In this document: in pieces, positions 1 to 6,217 of the stretch
Layout: every line of letters begins with the position of its first letter
Numbering within the stretch: position 1 is the first letter of the stretch
From: an uncultured Ignavibacteriota bacterium
Lineage (GTDB): Bacteria > Bacteroidota > Ignavibacteria > Palsa-1295
Length of the DNA stretch: 56,726 bases
Assembly: GCA_903900335.1 (NCBI GenBank)
Contig: CAIUMP010000034.1
Coordinates: 1-56,726 of the forward strand
Reading direction: 5' to 3'
Translations under genes and position numbers: made by a program
Notes under the pieces: generated by a model
Told to the model about the DNA's origin: nothing
Databases searched by the model: none
Seen by the model: the letters and a program-made list of their open reading frames with translations, nothing else

Positions 1-2
1 CC

Positions 3-1355
3 CTCGTCGAGTACGATATTGCCGATCTCTTCCCGCTAACCGACGCCGAAGAAAAGCGCATCAAGCCCTTCAGCTTCCAGTCAGCATTCAAGGAGGTCAT
101 GCAGCGAGGTGGGTTCGATGCGATTGTGGGGAATCCGCCGTTCGTTTCCTATTACGGGGGAGATGCGATGGAATTGTCTGATGGTATGAGGCTTTACTAT
201 TCCAAGAATTACGACGTAGTAAGAAAGGTCAACGATCGCATAAATTCATTCTGTCTCTTTATTGAGAGAGCCTCTAAAACTGTTAAGCCTGATGGTAGGA
301 CTGGTTACATAGTCAATAAGACACTTCTTGAACTCCCCTCATACCAATCGACAAGGGAGTATTTGATCAAAAAGACACTTCTTGATCAGATAATTACCTT
401 CAACCTCAATGTTTTCAAGGTGGTAGTTGACACCTGCGTTCTCATCTATCGGCCCTCAACTTTGGTGGAGGGTAATTTTACGAATGTGTTCTGGGATTGC
501 AACTCTGAAGAAGCGTTGACTGCTGTCAATTCAGAACCCATTCTACAGAGTTCCTTCCTTGAGAATCGTTACTCAGAACTTGTCCAAGTGAGGGAGAGCT
601 CCCTATTCCGAAAAATGGAGGCCGTCTCCGTTCTTGCGGACAAAATTGTTGTGGTTAATCGGGGAATGAACATTGGAGGCAGAGCGGAGTACTTTCTCTC
701 TAATAATAAAAAAAGCGATTACTTTCACAGGTATTTATTGAAATCACCAAACGTTAGTCGCTATTCTCTTCACTGGAGCCCTGATGAGGAGAATTGTTAC
801 GTATTATTCGACACAGAATTAGAGAAAGATCTAAAGCGCAAAGGTGCAACCATCGCTTTGGGGCAGGAGGCAAGATTCAACCAGGAAAAACTCTTAATCA
901 ATGAAGCTTCTCAAGTACTGACTGCAACGTATGATGATACTAATTTCTACGCTTCGTATAGTTTCCACGTTGCCACACTCCTTGACTCTAGATATTCGCT
1001 GAAGTATGTACTTGCACTTTTTAACTCAAGGTTACTTAGCTATTACGCAATCGGGAAGAACATCCTGCGAAAGGGAAAGCTTGCAACGCCCCATCTAGGA
1101 ACCAAGGGGGTTAGCGCCCTGCCGCTCCGTTCCATTGACTTTTCAAACTTGAACGATGAGACGAGACACACTGCACTTGTTGCCCTCGTCGATCAAATGC
1201 TCGACACGAAGAAGCGCATAGCAACGGCGCAACGTGACTCAGACAGGGAGCGCCTTCAACTCAAGTGCGATTATTTGGATGGGGAGATTGATAGGCTGGT
1301 TTATGGGCTTTATGGGTTAACGGCGGAGGAGATTGGGATAGTGGAGGGAAGCTGA
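3..1355 (+). CDS. Type IIG-like restriction enzyme/adenine methyltransferase, C-terminal part (5' end outside window)
   Basis: The reading frame is open from the first bases of the window, so the start lies upstream and only about 450 residues are visible. The motif NPPF (bases 132-143), preceded by FDAIVG, is methyltransferase motif IV of N6-adenine DNA methylases, the catalytic site that flips and methylates adenine. What follows is long and of the kind seen as target-recognition region in Eco57I-type enzymes that combine methylation and cleavage in one polypeptide; the nuclease part, if any, would be outside the window. Bases about 200-1150 look more AT-rich than the neighbouring core genes, which suggests transfer. 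The last ~160 bases (from 1197) recur four more times downstream. Confidence is high for a DNA adenine methylase, moderate for type IIG. Confidence 0.85.
   Translation, partial: LVEYDIADLFPLTDAEEKRIKPFSFQSAFKEVMQRGGFDAIVGNPPFVSYYGGDAMELSDGMRLYYSKNYDVVRKVNDRINSFCLFIERASKTVKPDGRTGYIVNKTLLELPSYQSTREYLIKKTLLDQIITFNLNVFKVVVDTCVLIYRPSTLVEGNFTNVFWDCNSEEALTAVNSEPILQSSFLENRYSELVQVRESSLFRKMEAVSVLADKIVVVNRGMNIGGRAEYFLSNNKKSDYFHRYLLKSPNVSRYSLHWSPDEENCYVLFDTELEKDLKRKGATIALGQEARFNQEKLLINEASQVLTATYDDTNFYASYSFHVATLLDSRYSLKYVLALFNSRLLSYYAIGKNILRKGKLATPHLGTKGVSALPLRSIDFSNLNDETRHTALVALVDQMLDTKKRIATAQRDSDRERLQLKCDYLDGEIDRLVYGLYGLTAEEIGIVEGS
1197..1348 (+). repeat. Methylase-tail repeat, native copy 1
   Basis: This is the 3' end of the intact methylase gene, from ATGCTCGACAC to GTGGAGGGA. 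It encodes the run MLDTKKRIATAQRD followed by CDYLDGEIDRLV and a final IVEG. The GTGGAGGGA that encodes VEG also looks like a Shine-Dalgarno sequence for the ATG at 1357. The four downstream copies were recognised by matching against this segment. Confidence 0.9.
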
Positions 1356-1356
1356 A

Positions 1357-1650
1357 ATGAAAAATGGGAATATGATCGAGCAAGCGGAGCTGGCGAAATT
1401 CGAGAGCAATCTAACCGAACGGCTTCGGAAGAGACTACCTTCTACTTTCAATCATATCTATGCCGAGAGCGATCCTGCGCTTGGTAGGCTCAACCTGATA
1501 GACACTGCCACACGTATTGAGAATTACGAAGAACAGCGCACACTTATTTTATATCAAAAGCGAGCTACCTTTTGGATTAAGTGGGCAACCATTGTAATGG
1601 CGCTGGCGACCGTCTCGCAAGTTATCGTGGCAATTTGCAAAAAGCCTTAG
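1357..1650 (+). CDS. Small membrane-anchored protein of unknown function
   Basis: A 97-residue protein I do not recognise. The first ~70 residues are hydrophilic and charged; residues about 73-93 (WIKWATIVMALATVSQVIVA) form one hydrophobic segment close to the C-terminus, so it is probably a tail-anchored inner-membrane protein facing the cytoplasm. The ATG lies one base after the methylase stop codon and 9 bases after GTGGAGGGA, which is both methylase coding sequence and ribosome binding site, so its translation is probably coupled to that of the methylase. This suggests a partner role in the restriction locus, but that is inference. An ATG at 1372 is an alternative start. Confidence 0.6.
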   Translation: MKNGNMIEQAELAKFESNLTERLRKRLPSTFNHIYAESDPALGRLNLIDTATRIENYEEQRTLILYQKRATFWIKWATIVMALATVSQVIVAICKKP

Positions 1651-1875
1651 TCGCGGAGCGACGGCGTACTCGCAGCCCAGGGTGAAGCGTAGCGGAACCC
1701 TGGGGTAGGGATTGCCAGATAAGCTATGAGTCCTGAAAGGACGGAGTACTCCTGTCACGTTCGCACACACCGCCCTTTCAGGGCTCCATACAATTTCCCA
1801 CTCGTTCCCTGGGGTTTCGTCCCTCGGACTTCACCCCAGGCTGCGGGTACATCGTCGCTCCGCGACTGGGGGGTG
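1651..1875. repeat. Block of short palindromic repeats
   Basis: About 225 non-coding bases packed with small hairpins: TCGC/GCGA at 1651-1661, an arm pair CCCAGGGT/ACCCTGGGG at 1676-1705 around GAAGCGTAGCGGA, GTCC/GGAC at 1730-1742, GCCC/GGGC at 1772-1784, CCTGGGGT/ACCCCAGG at about 1808-1840, and GTCGC/GCGAC at 1854-1866. These are REP-like elements. The last ~70 bases resemble 3813-3885, which likewise precedes a methylase-tail copy, so palindromes and tail travelled or were duplicated together. Confidence 0.75.
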
Positions 1876-2036
1876 ATGCTCGACACAAAGAAGAAGCCCG
1901 CCACGGCGGGCCGCGACGCGGGACTCTGACCGCGAACGTCTTCAGGCGAAATGCGATTATTTGGATGGGGAGATCGATCGGCTTGTTTATTCGTTGTATG
2001 GGTTGACGGAGGAGGAGATCAGGATAGTGGAGGGGG
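1876..2036 (+). repeat. Methylase-tail repeat, decayed copy 2
   Basis: This repeats the 3' end of the methylase gene: ATGCTCGACACAAAG, then a GCCCGCC-AC-GGCGGGC palindrome (1896-1911) in place of part of the native sequence, then a region that still encodes DSDRERLQAKCDYLDGEID and SLYGLTEEEIRIVEGES after a one-base frame change. Its reading frame would end in the TGA that overlaps the GTG start of the next gene at 2041 (GTGA), and its GTGGAGGGG supplies the ribosome binding site. It is a remnant of another, related methylase gene end. Confidence 0.85.
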
Positions 2037-2040
2037 AATC

Positions 2041-3195
2041 GTGAAGCTTCGGAATTATATTTTCATAACTAACCTCTTGTGTGCTTTTCTACTGCTGCCG
2101 AGCGCGCCTTGTCGTGCGCAATCGGATTTTTTGGGCGTTAACATTATTGAATTCGAGCACGATGTCTTCGGTAGATCGCTGGACCAAAAAACCGGCAAGC
2201 TTATCGATTGGGAGGAGACGAAGAAAGAATATGCCCGGATGATGTCGGATGTGCTGCAAGCGTACCTCCGACAACCTGACGTGCGGCTCCCACTAACGAC
2301 GGAAGGGGAGAAGCAAGCGGTGCGATTCTTTCAACAGCATGTATTCGAGGCCGGAAAATATGTGCATAATACCGTCTATCTCATCTCTCAGACCGTTACC
2401 GAGCGTCAAATCGACTGCGATATGGCGTGCCTCTACATTGTGGATTTTCTGCATGCGCTTGGCGTGCCGTTGCACGACATGGGGTTGCTGACGATCGAAG
2501 ACATGCACTCGATCGAAGGACATGTCATCGTCCGCGTTGGAGAACGGTACTATGAACCGGAGCCTGTCCTGAAAGCTCCGGATTCGAATTCCAAATACCG
2601 GAGCTATTCCCGAATGGAGGTGATGAGTAAATACCCGGATGGATATCTATTTTCCGCTACCGATTCCGTCGTGACACAAAACTGGTTAGGCGTTGTAGAA
2701 GCATACTCCTGGCAGGTCGAACGATTGGACCCCTTCGTGAACGGCCCGGAGGATACGGGTGCCTTCCATCCGTACCCTGAACTTCCCAAATACCTTCGCC
2801 AGTGTAATCTCTTTCTCGACGAAGCACTGCCATTCGCGGAACATGCTGTGGAACAGCATCCGAGGTGCGCGGACTTGTTATCAAAACTTGGGACGCTTCA
2901 GTCTATCAAAGCTCGAACGATAATTCTGAGCGGGGATACAGCGGCTGCGATCCTCATGGTCCAGACCGCAATTGAGAATTTGCATGAATGTACGGTTATC
3001 TCCCCGTGGTGTGTATCGGCGCGTATGAATCTCGCAATGTGCTATGATAGTCATGTCCTGCACATTCCCGAGGCAGCAATTACGGAGTCCGAAAATGCGC
3101 TCTCTATGATGCCACCCGATGGCACCTATGAGCGTTCCGTTCTGCTGGGGCGGATCGAAAAATGGAATCGGGAGATGAGGGAGGAAAAGAAATGA
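2041..3195 (+). CDS. Exported protein with transglutaminase-like core and helical C-terminal repeats
   Basis: A 384-residue protein. The GTG at 2041 is chosen because it follows AGTGGAGGGGG and gives a proper signal peptide (KLRNYIFITNLLCAFLLLP, cleavage near CRAQ, residues 24-27); the longer frame from 1951 only runs back into the methylase-tail repeat. Residues about 120-175 resemble a transglutaminase/cysteine-protease fold: Cys126 or Cys130 in IDCDMAC, His161 in EGHVIVRV and an acidic site in YYEPEP. The C-terminal third (about 265-385) is helical and TPR-like. It would act in the periplasm. The enzymatic assignment is tentative; no catalytic activity can be claimed. Its stop codon overlaps the first base of the next methylase-tail copy (3194). 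Confidence 0.6.
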   Translation: MKLRNYIFITNLLCAFLLLPSAPCRAQSDFLGVNIIEFEHDVFGRSLDQKTGKLIDWEETKKEYARMMSDVLQAYLRQPDVRLPLTTEGEKQAVRFFQQHVFEAGKYVHNTVYLISQTVTERQIDCDMACLYIVDFLHALGVPLHDMGLLTIEDMHSIEGHVIVRVGERYYEPEPVLKAPDSNSKYRSYSRMEVMSKYPDGYLFSATDSVVTQNWLGVVEAYSWQVERLDPFVNGPEDTGAFHPYPELPKYLRQCNLFLDEALPFAEHAVEQHPRCADLLSKLGTLQSIKARTIILSGDTAAAILMVQTAIENLHECTVISPWCVSARMNLAMCYDSHVLHIPEAAITESENALSMMPPDGTYERSVLLGRIEKWNREMREEKK

Positions 3196-3353
3196 TCAAA
3201 TGCTCGACACGAAGAAGCGCATAGCCACGGCGCAACGTGACTTGAGACAGGGAGCGGCTTCAACTCAAGTGCGATTATTTGGATGGGGAGATTGATCGAT
3301 TGGTTTATTCGTTGTATGGGCTGACGGAGGAGGAGATTAGAATAGTGGAGGGA
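3194..3353 (+). repeat. Methylase-tail repeat, decayed copy 3
   Basis: This copy begins at GATCAAATGC, which matches 1191-1200 of the native gene, exactly inside the TGA stop (3193-3195) of the preceding gene, and it lacks the GC-rich palindrome of copies 2, 4 and 5. It is the copy closest to the native sequence (CGCATAGC-ACGGCGCAACGTGAC is kept) apart from a small frameshift near 3242. GTGGAGGGA at 3345-3353 serves the ATG at 3363. Confidence 0.85.
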
Positions 3354-3362
3354 AAATAAACG

Positions 3363-3812
3363 ATGCCACGAACAATCGAAGGTGTAACATACGAGTCCGT
3401 AGCCTGGGACGTGCGGGAGTTTCTTGATACGGCACCCATGGGCCAACCCGGCGAGCGGCAGGAAGTACAGCAATCTGTTCGGATAGACTGGGAAACCAGC
3501 GCAGCAAAGCAGCAACTCTTCGGACGGCTCACCGTGCAATTTTTCGACGCTGCATCGAAAAAAGAACTCATCCGCATTGTGCTTATCGGCCAATTCGTTG
3601 TGGATCGTGTCCTTCGCGATGCGCTGCACGGCGATATGGTCGCACTCCCCAAGCCGGTTTGGGCAGCGATGGCGCGAGAGATCTATGACACGGCTCGCGG
3701 TATCGTCTTAGCCAAGTCGAAGAAGCTAAAATTCTCTGGCATCCCAACCGTGCCGGATGAGGCGTTCCTTTCCGATATCGCACCGGATGATTATGGATTA
3801 TCGCGAAATTAA
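3363..3812 (+). CDS. Conserved-looking hypothetical protein, possibly SecB-like
   Basis: A 149-residue soluble protein without signal peptide or membrane segment. I do not recognise it securely. The central and C-terminal pattern (IGQFVVD, then LPKPVW, then IYDTARGIVLAK and a short SGIPTVP stretch) resembles SecB-like fold proteins, which bind unfolded chains and occur both in export and as chaperones of toxin-antitoxin systems; I see no toxin or antitoxin next to it. The start at 3363 sits 9 bases after the GTGGAGGGA of tail copy 3. Alternative: an unrelated family-specific protein. It is the last of the inserted genes in this island. Confidence 0.5.
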   Translation: MPRTIEGVTYESVAWDVREFLDTAPMGQPGERQEVQQSVRIDWETSAAKQQLFGRLTVQFFDAASKKELIRIVLIGQFVVDRVLRDALHGDMVALPKPVWAAMAREIYDTARGIVLAKSKKLKFSGIPTVPDEAFLSDIAPDDYGLSRN

Positions 3813-3885
3813 TCCGTTACCTTGGGTTTGTCCTTCGGACTCCACCTTGGGCTGAGGGTACATCGGCGCTCCGCGACTGGGGACA
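3813..3885. repeat. Palindrome block preceding tail copy 4
   Basis: Non-coding. It contains an imperfect ACCTTGGG/CCACCTTGGG arm pair around TTTGTCCTTCGGACT and ends in CATCGGCGCTCCGCGACTGG, closely parallel to the last ~70 bases (1806-1872) of the block before copy 2. The parallel shows that the block plus tail is one duplicated module. Confidence 0.7.
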
Positions 3886-3975
3886 ATGCTCGACACAAAG
3901 CGGAAGCCCGCCACGGCGGGCCGCGACGTGGGACTCTGACCGCGAACGTCTTCAGGCGAAGTGCGATTATTTGGA
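3886..3975 (+). repeat. Methylase-tail repeat, truncated copy 4
   Basis: This copy has the ATGCTCGACACAAAG start and the GCCCGCC/GGCGGGC palindrome of copy 2, then CTCTGACCGCGAACGTCTTC, and breaks off after GCGATTATTTGGA. The part that would encode DGEIDRL and the ribosome binding site is missing, and no gene follows it. Confidence 0.85.
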
Positions 3976-4203
3976 CGCAGCACCGTAGTCCCGAAGGGAC
4001 GACCTGTTAATAGCCGGGGATGAAGCGTAGCGGAATCCCCGGTCGGCGAATCACCACCTCGCCAAAAAGTCCCGAAGGGACGACATGTCCACCGTTGTGA
4101 CATGCCGTCCCTTCGGGACTACTCGCTCCACCTCTTTCGCATCCGGTGACTCACGTCACCGGCTATTAACATACCGTGCCTTCGGCACTATAACGTCAAT
4201 CCA
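3976..4203. repeat. Block of short palindromic repeats
   Basis: Non-coding and hairpin-rich. GTCCC/GGGAC around GAA occurs at 3988-4000 and 4069-4081, the same motif with the loop TTC occurs at 4107-4119, and CCGGGGAT/ATCCCCGG around GAAGCGTAGCGGA lies at 4014-4042, with GGTGAC/GTCACC at about 4145-4161. The inner GAAGCGTAGCGGA is identical to that of the hairpin at 1676-1705, so these are members of dispersed REP-like families. Confidence 0.75.
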
Positions 4204-4381
4204 CTGCTCGACACGAAGCAGAAGCCCGCCACGGCGGGCCGCGACGCGTGACTCTGACCGCGAACCGCATCGTAGGCGATGCTTGCTTCAGGCGAAGTGC
4301 GATTATTTGGATGGGGAGATAGACCGTTTGGTTGATGCGTTGTATGGGTTGACGGAGGAGGCGATTGGGATCGTGGAGGGA
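4204..4381 (+). repeat. Methylase-tail repeat, decayed copy 5 with palindromic insert
   Basis: The copy runs from CTGCTCGACACGAAG through the GCCCGCC/GGCGGGC palindrome to a complete 3' end with GTGGAGGGA (4373-4381). It still encodes DGEIDRLVDALYGLTEEAI and IVEG. Within GAAC|CTTCAGG about 21 bases are inserted that contain the perfect arm pair GCATCG-TAGG-CGATGC. No convincing gene follows the ribosome binding site; the next ~100 bases hold further palindromes. Confidence 0.85.
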
Positions 4382-4480
4382 CGGTCATTGTCGCGGAGCA
4401 ATGGAGGGATGAGCTACTCGTGTAGCGCGGACCATTCGACAAGCTCAGGGCATGCTTTAGTCTGTGACCGGGGTGGGGTT

Positions 4481-4760
4481 CCAGACTAAAGTCTGGGCTA
4501 TACGGGTAGAGCCGCATGGCTACAAATGTGCCGTGCCTCCGCCATTCCAGTGTTGGGTAGAGACGCCCGACCTCAATAAAGTTGAGTGCAGGCTTTACGC
4601 GCTTTCCAGATTTCTGCCGGTATTTGGGAATTTCGGGAACAGCAAAAAATTTATGGAAAGCGCTTTCTGTCGTAGAGACAAAAAGCTGTAAGTTGTTGAT
4701 TCATATGAGAAGTTCATGAACTATGAATTGACACACACAACAAAATGTGTTTACGCACGC
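4481..4760 (+). repeat. 280-base dispersed repeat, copy A (inverted partner at 39064-39343)
   Basis: This non-coding stretch matches the reverse complement of 39064-39343 over its whole length with only scattered differences. It begins with the palindrome CCAGACTAAAGTCTGG, includes AAAGCGCTTT and the perfect palindrome GTTCATGAAC, and ends ACAACAAAATGTGTTTACGC. No convincing reading frame runs through it. It lies 88 bases beyond the 3' end of coaE, and its orientation relative to coaE is the same as that of copy B relative to rlmD. Together with the flanking bases 4382-4480 and 4761-4848 it fills the gene-free space here. Confidence 0.9.
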
Positions 4761-4848
4761 GGCTGGCTGGGCCCGAAGCGGTGAGGCGGTGGGCATCGCG
4801 GCAAATTAATTTACCCCACGGAAATTGTCACAAAGAAAGATGCGCGTA

Positions 4849-5505
4849 TTACTCTTCCTCTTCAATGCTTCTCAGCGGCTCTTCCGGTAGTGGCCGCAGC
4901 GCGAGAGCGTTGAGCATGGCAAGCAGAGCCGCGCAGCGCTTTTCAAATTCGGCTTCGGTGCCGTAGTTCTCCACCACAAAATCGGCTTCGGAGCGGTGAA
5001 CGGTCTCCCAATGCTGTTCGGCTAAGCGCTTTCGTGCGTCCTCTTCAGTCACGCGCCCGGAGGCGGCAAGCCGAGCAATCACTGCATCGTCCGGGGTATC
5101 GACGAGGATGATGTAGTCGAAATCTGTATCGAGATCCAGTTGCAGCAGTATTGCTGACTCCACCGCTACCATCTTCCCCGGTTGGGACCTCCGAAAGACC
5201 TCATCCACTGCCTGCATCACCGCTGGGTGCACGATCGCCTCCAGCATCTGGCGCTTCTCGGCATCCTGAAAGATCTGCGATGCGACAAATCCGCGATCCA
5301 GCTTGCCATCTCGGTATGCAGCCGCGCCGATTAGCTCCGCGATCCGCGCTTGGAGGCTGGGGTCGCCTTGCATGAGCTCTTTAGCGAGCTGGTCGGTATT
5401 GACGACTTCGATCCCGCGCTCGGTCATCATCCGTAGCAGCGTGGATTTCCCACTGCCAATCTTCCCGGTTACCCCGATACGAATTGCGCGTGTCATAGTC
5501 GTCAT
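4849..5505 (-). CDS. coaE: Dephospho-CoA kinase
   Basis: A 218-residue kinase that phosphorylates dephospho-CoA at the ribose 3' hydroxyl, the last step of coenzyme A synthesis, in the cytoplasm. The P-loop GVTGKIGSGKST lies at residues 12-23, followed by NTDQLAKEL, the conserved HPAV and a LID region with RVTEEDARKRLA; length is normal for the family. The C-terminal ~25 residues are acidic (EEPLRSIEEEE). The first ATG is at 5505, with a second at 5496 that would remove three residues. It stands alone on the minus strand, although coaX, another CoA-pathway kinase, is 3 kb away. Confidence 0.93.
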   Translation of the reverse strand: MTTMTRAIRIGVTGKIGSGKSTLLRMMTERGIEVVNTDQLAKELMQGDPSLQARIAELIGAAAYRDGKLDRGFVASQIFQDAEKRQMLEAIVHPAVMQAVDEVFRRSQPGKMVAVESAILLQLDLDTDFDYIILVDTPDDAVIARLAASGRVTEEDARKRLAEQHWETVHRSEADFVVENYGTEAEFEKRCAALLAMLNALALRPLPEEPLRSIEEEE

Positions 5506-5616
5506 TGTGATGGATATCGGAAGAACAATTGCTAGGCTGACTTCCTTCCTGAGACTCCATCATCCGAAGCTCTATTATCAGGGGTAACAAATCCTCCTCT
5601 GCGGGATCAGTATGCC

Positions 5617-5823
5617 ATGCGAACGACAGTACGATTCCTCTTGACCACGCGGCTGGCTGGCTGCGCGGAGCCCACCAGCACGCCGGATCAGATATACCCG
5701 AATGCTGCAAACTCGGGTAATGTCTCGTCCCTCTATTCTGTCAGCGCTCCCTCGGCAGGCGTGTCTCCTACGAATTTCAAGTGGCGGATTCGGTTGGCAA
5801 AGTTCACGCACTCGCCGAGCTAA
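5617..5823 (+). pseudogene. N-terminal fragment of frameshifted TlpA-like lipoprotein
   Basis: From the ATG at 5617 this frame encodes a short signal sequence ending in the lipobox LAGC (Cys16) and a Ser/Pro-rich linker ending SPTNFKW, then runs out of frame. The thioredoxin domain continues in another frame. One extra G in TGGCGG near 5781-5786 would join SPTNFKW to ADSVGKVHAL and give one ~190-residue lipoprotein. Either a base was lost in the genome or the sequence has an error here. Confidence 0.6.
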
Positions 5824-6185
5824 AGGGCAAGAGCGTTCTGCTAAACTTCTGGGCCACCTGGTGCGAGAATTGCCTCGAGGAGATGCCTGCGTTGCAGGAT
5901 ATTCAAACAAATTCGAGTGGTACGGTCGTCGTCAATGGTGTCTCTGCGGACATGAACGCCAACCCCTTCACGACTGTCTGCGGATTTGCACGTGCCAATA
6001 ATATCAACTATCAGCTGGTCGTGGACTCGATGGCGTCGCTTGGGACGAGCTACCTCTTCGCTGCAAATCGCTCGAGGGCCACGCCGGAGACGTTCGTGAT
6101 CGGCAAGGACGGGAACATCAAGTATCTATTACAGGGCGCGCGAACGAAAGCGCAATTTCACTCTTTCATCCGCAATGCCAACTAA
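5781..6185 (+). CDS. TlpA/ResA-like thioredoxin domain protein (C-terminal part of frameshifted gene)
   Basis: This frame encodes the thioredoxin fold of a TlpA/ResA-type thiol-disulfide oxidoreductase: VLLNFWATWCENC with the active-site Cys pair WCENC (residues 27-31), a conserved acidic EEMP, and the cis-proline region ATPETFVIGKDG. Such proteins keep periplasmic cysteines reduced, for example for cytochrome c maturation or CuA assembly, which would fit the respiratory genes in this window. A GTG at 5781 could start it, but that would give a protein without export signal; the signal and lipobox lie in the other frame upstream (5617). I read the two as one gene broken by a one-base deletion. 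Confidence 0.75.
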   Translation: MADSVGKVHALAELKGKSVLLNFWATWCENCLEEMPALQDIQTNSSGTVVVNGVSADMNANPFTTVCGFARANNINYQLVVDSMASLGTSYLFAANRSRATPETFVIGKDGNIKYLLQGARTKAQFHSFIRNAN

Positions 6186-6217
6186 GCGGTTGAGCCGCAA
6201 TTCGAGAGCGTCCACGC

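Noticed and set aside
1651-4203. Possible CRISPR array
   Set aside because: The repeats are palindromes of several families with irregular spacing and the tail copies are ~160 bases; there is no regular repeat-spacer pattern and no cas gene.
1197-4381. Integron with attC sites
   Set aside because: The repeats are gene-derived and start with coding sequence; no integrase is visible and no attC-like core sites were seen, so an integron is not supported.
4085-4691. ORFs of 134 and 75 residues in the repeat region
   Set aside because: They are made of palindromes, methylase-tail remnant and the 280-base repeat, and have no gene-like features.
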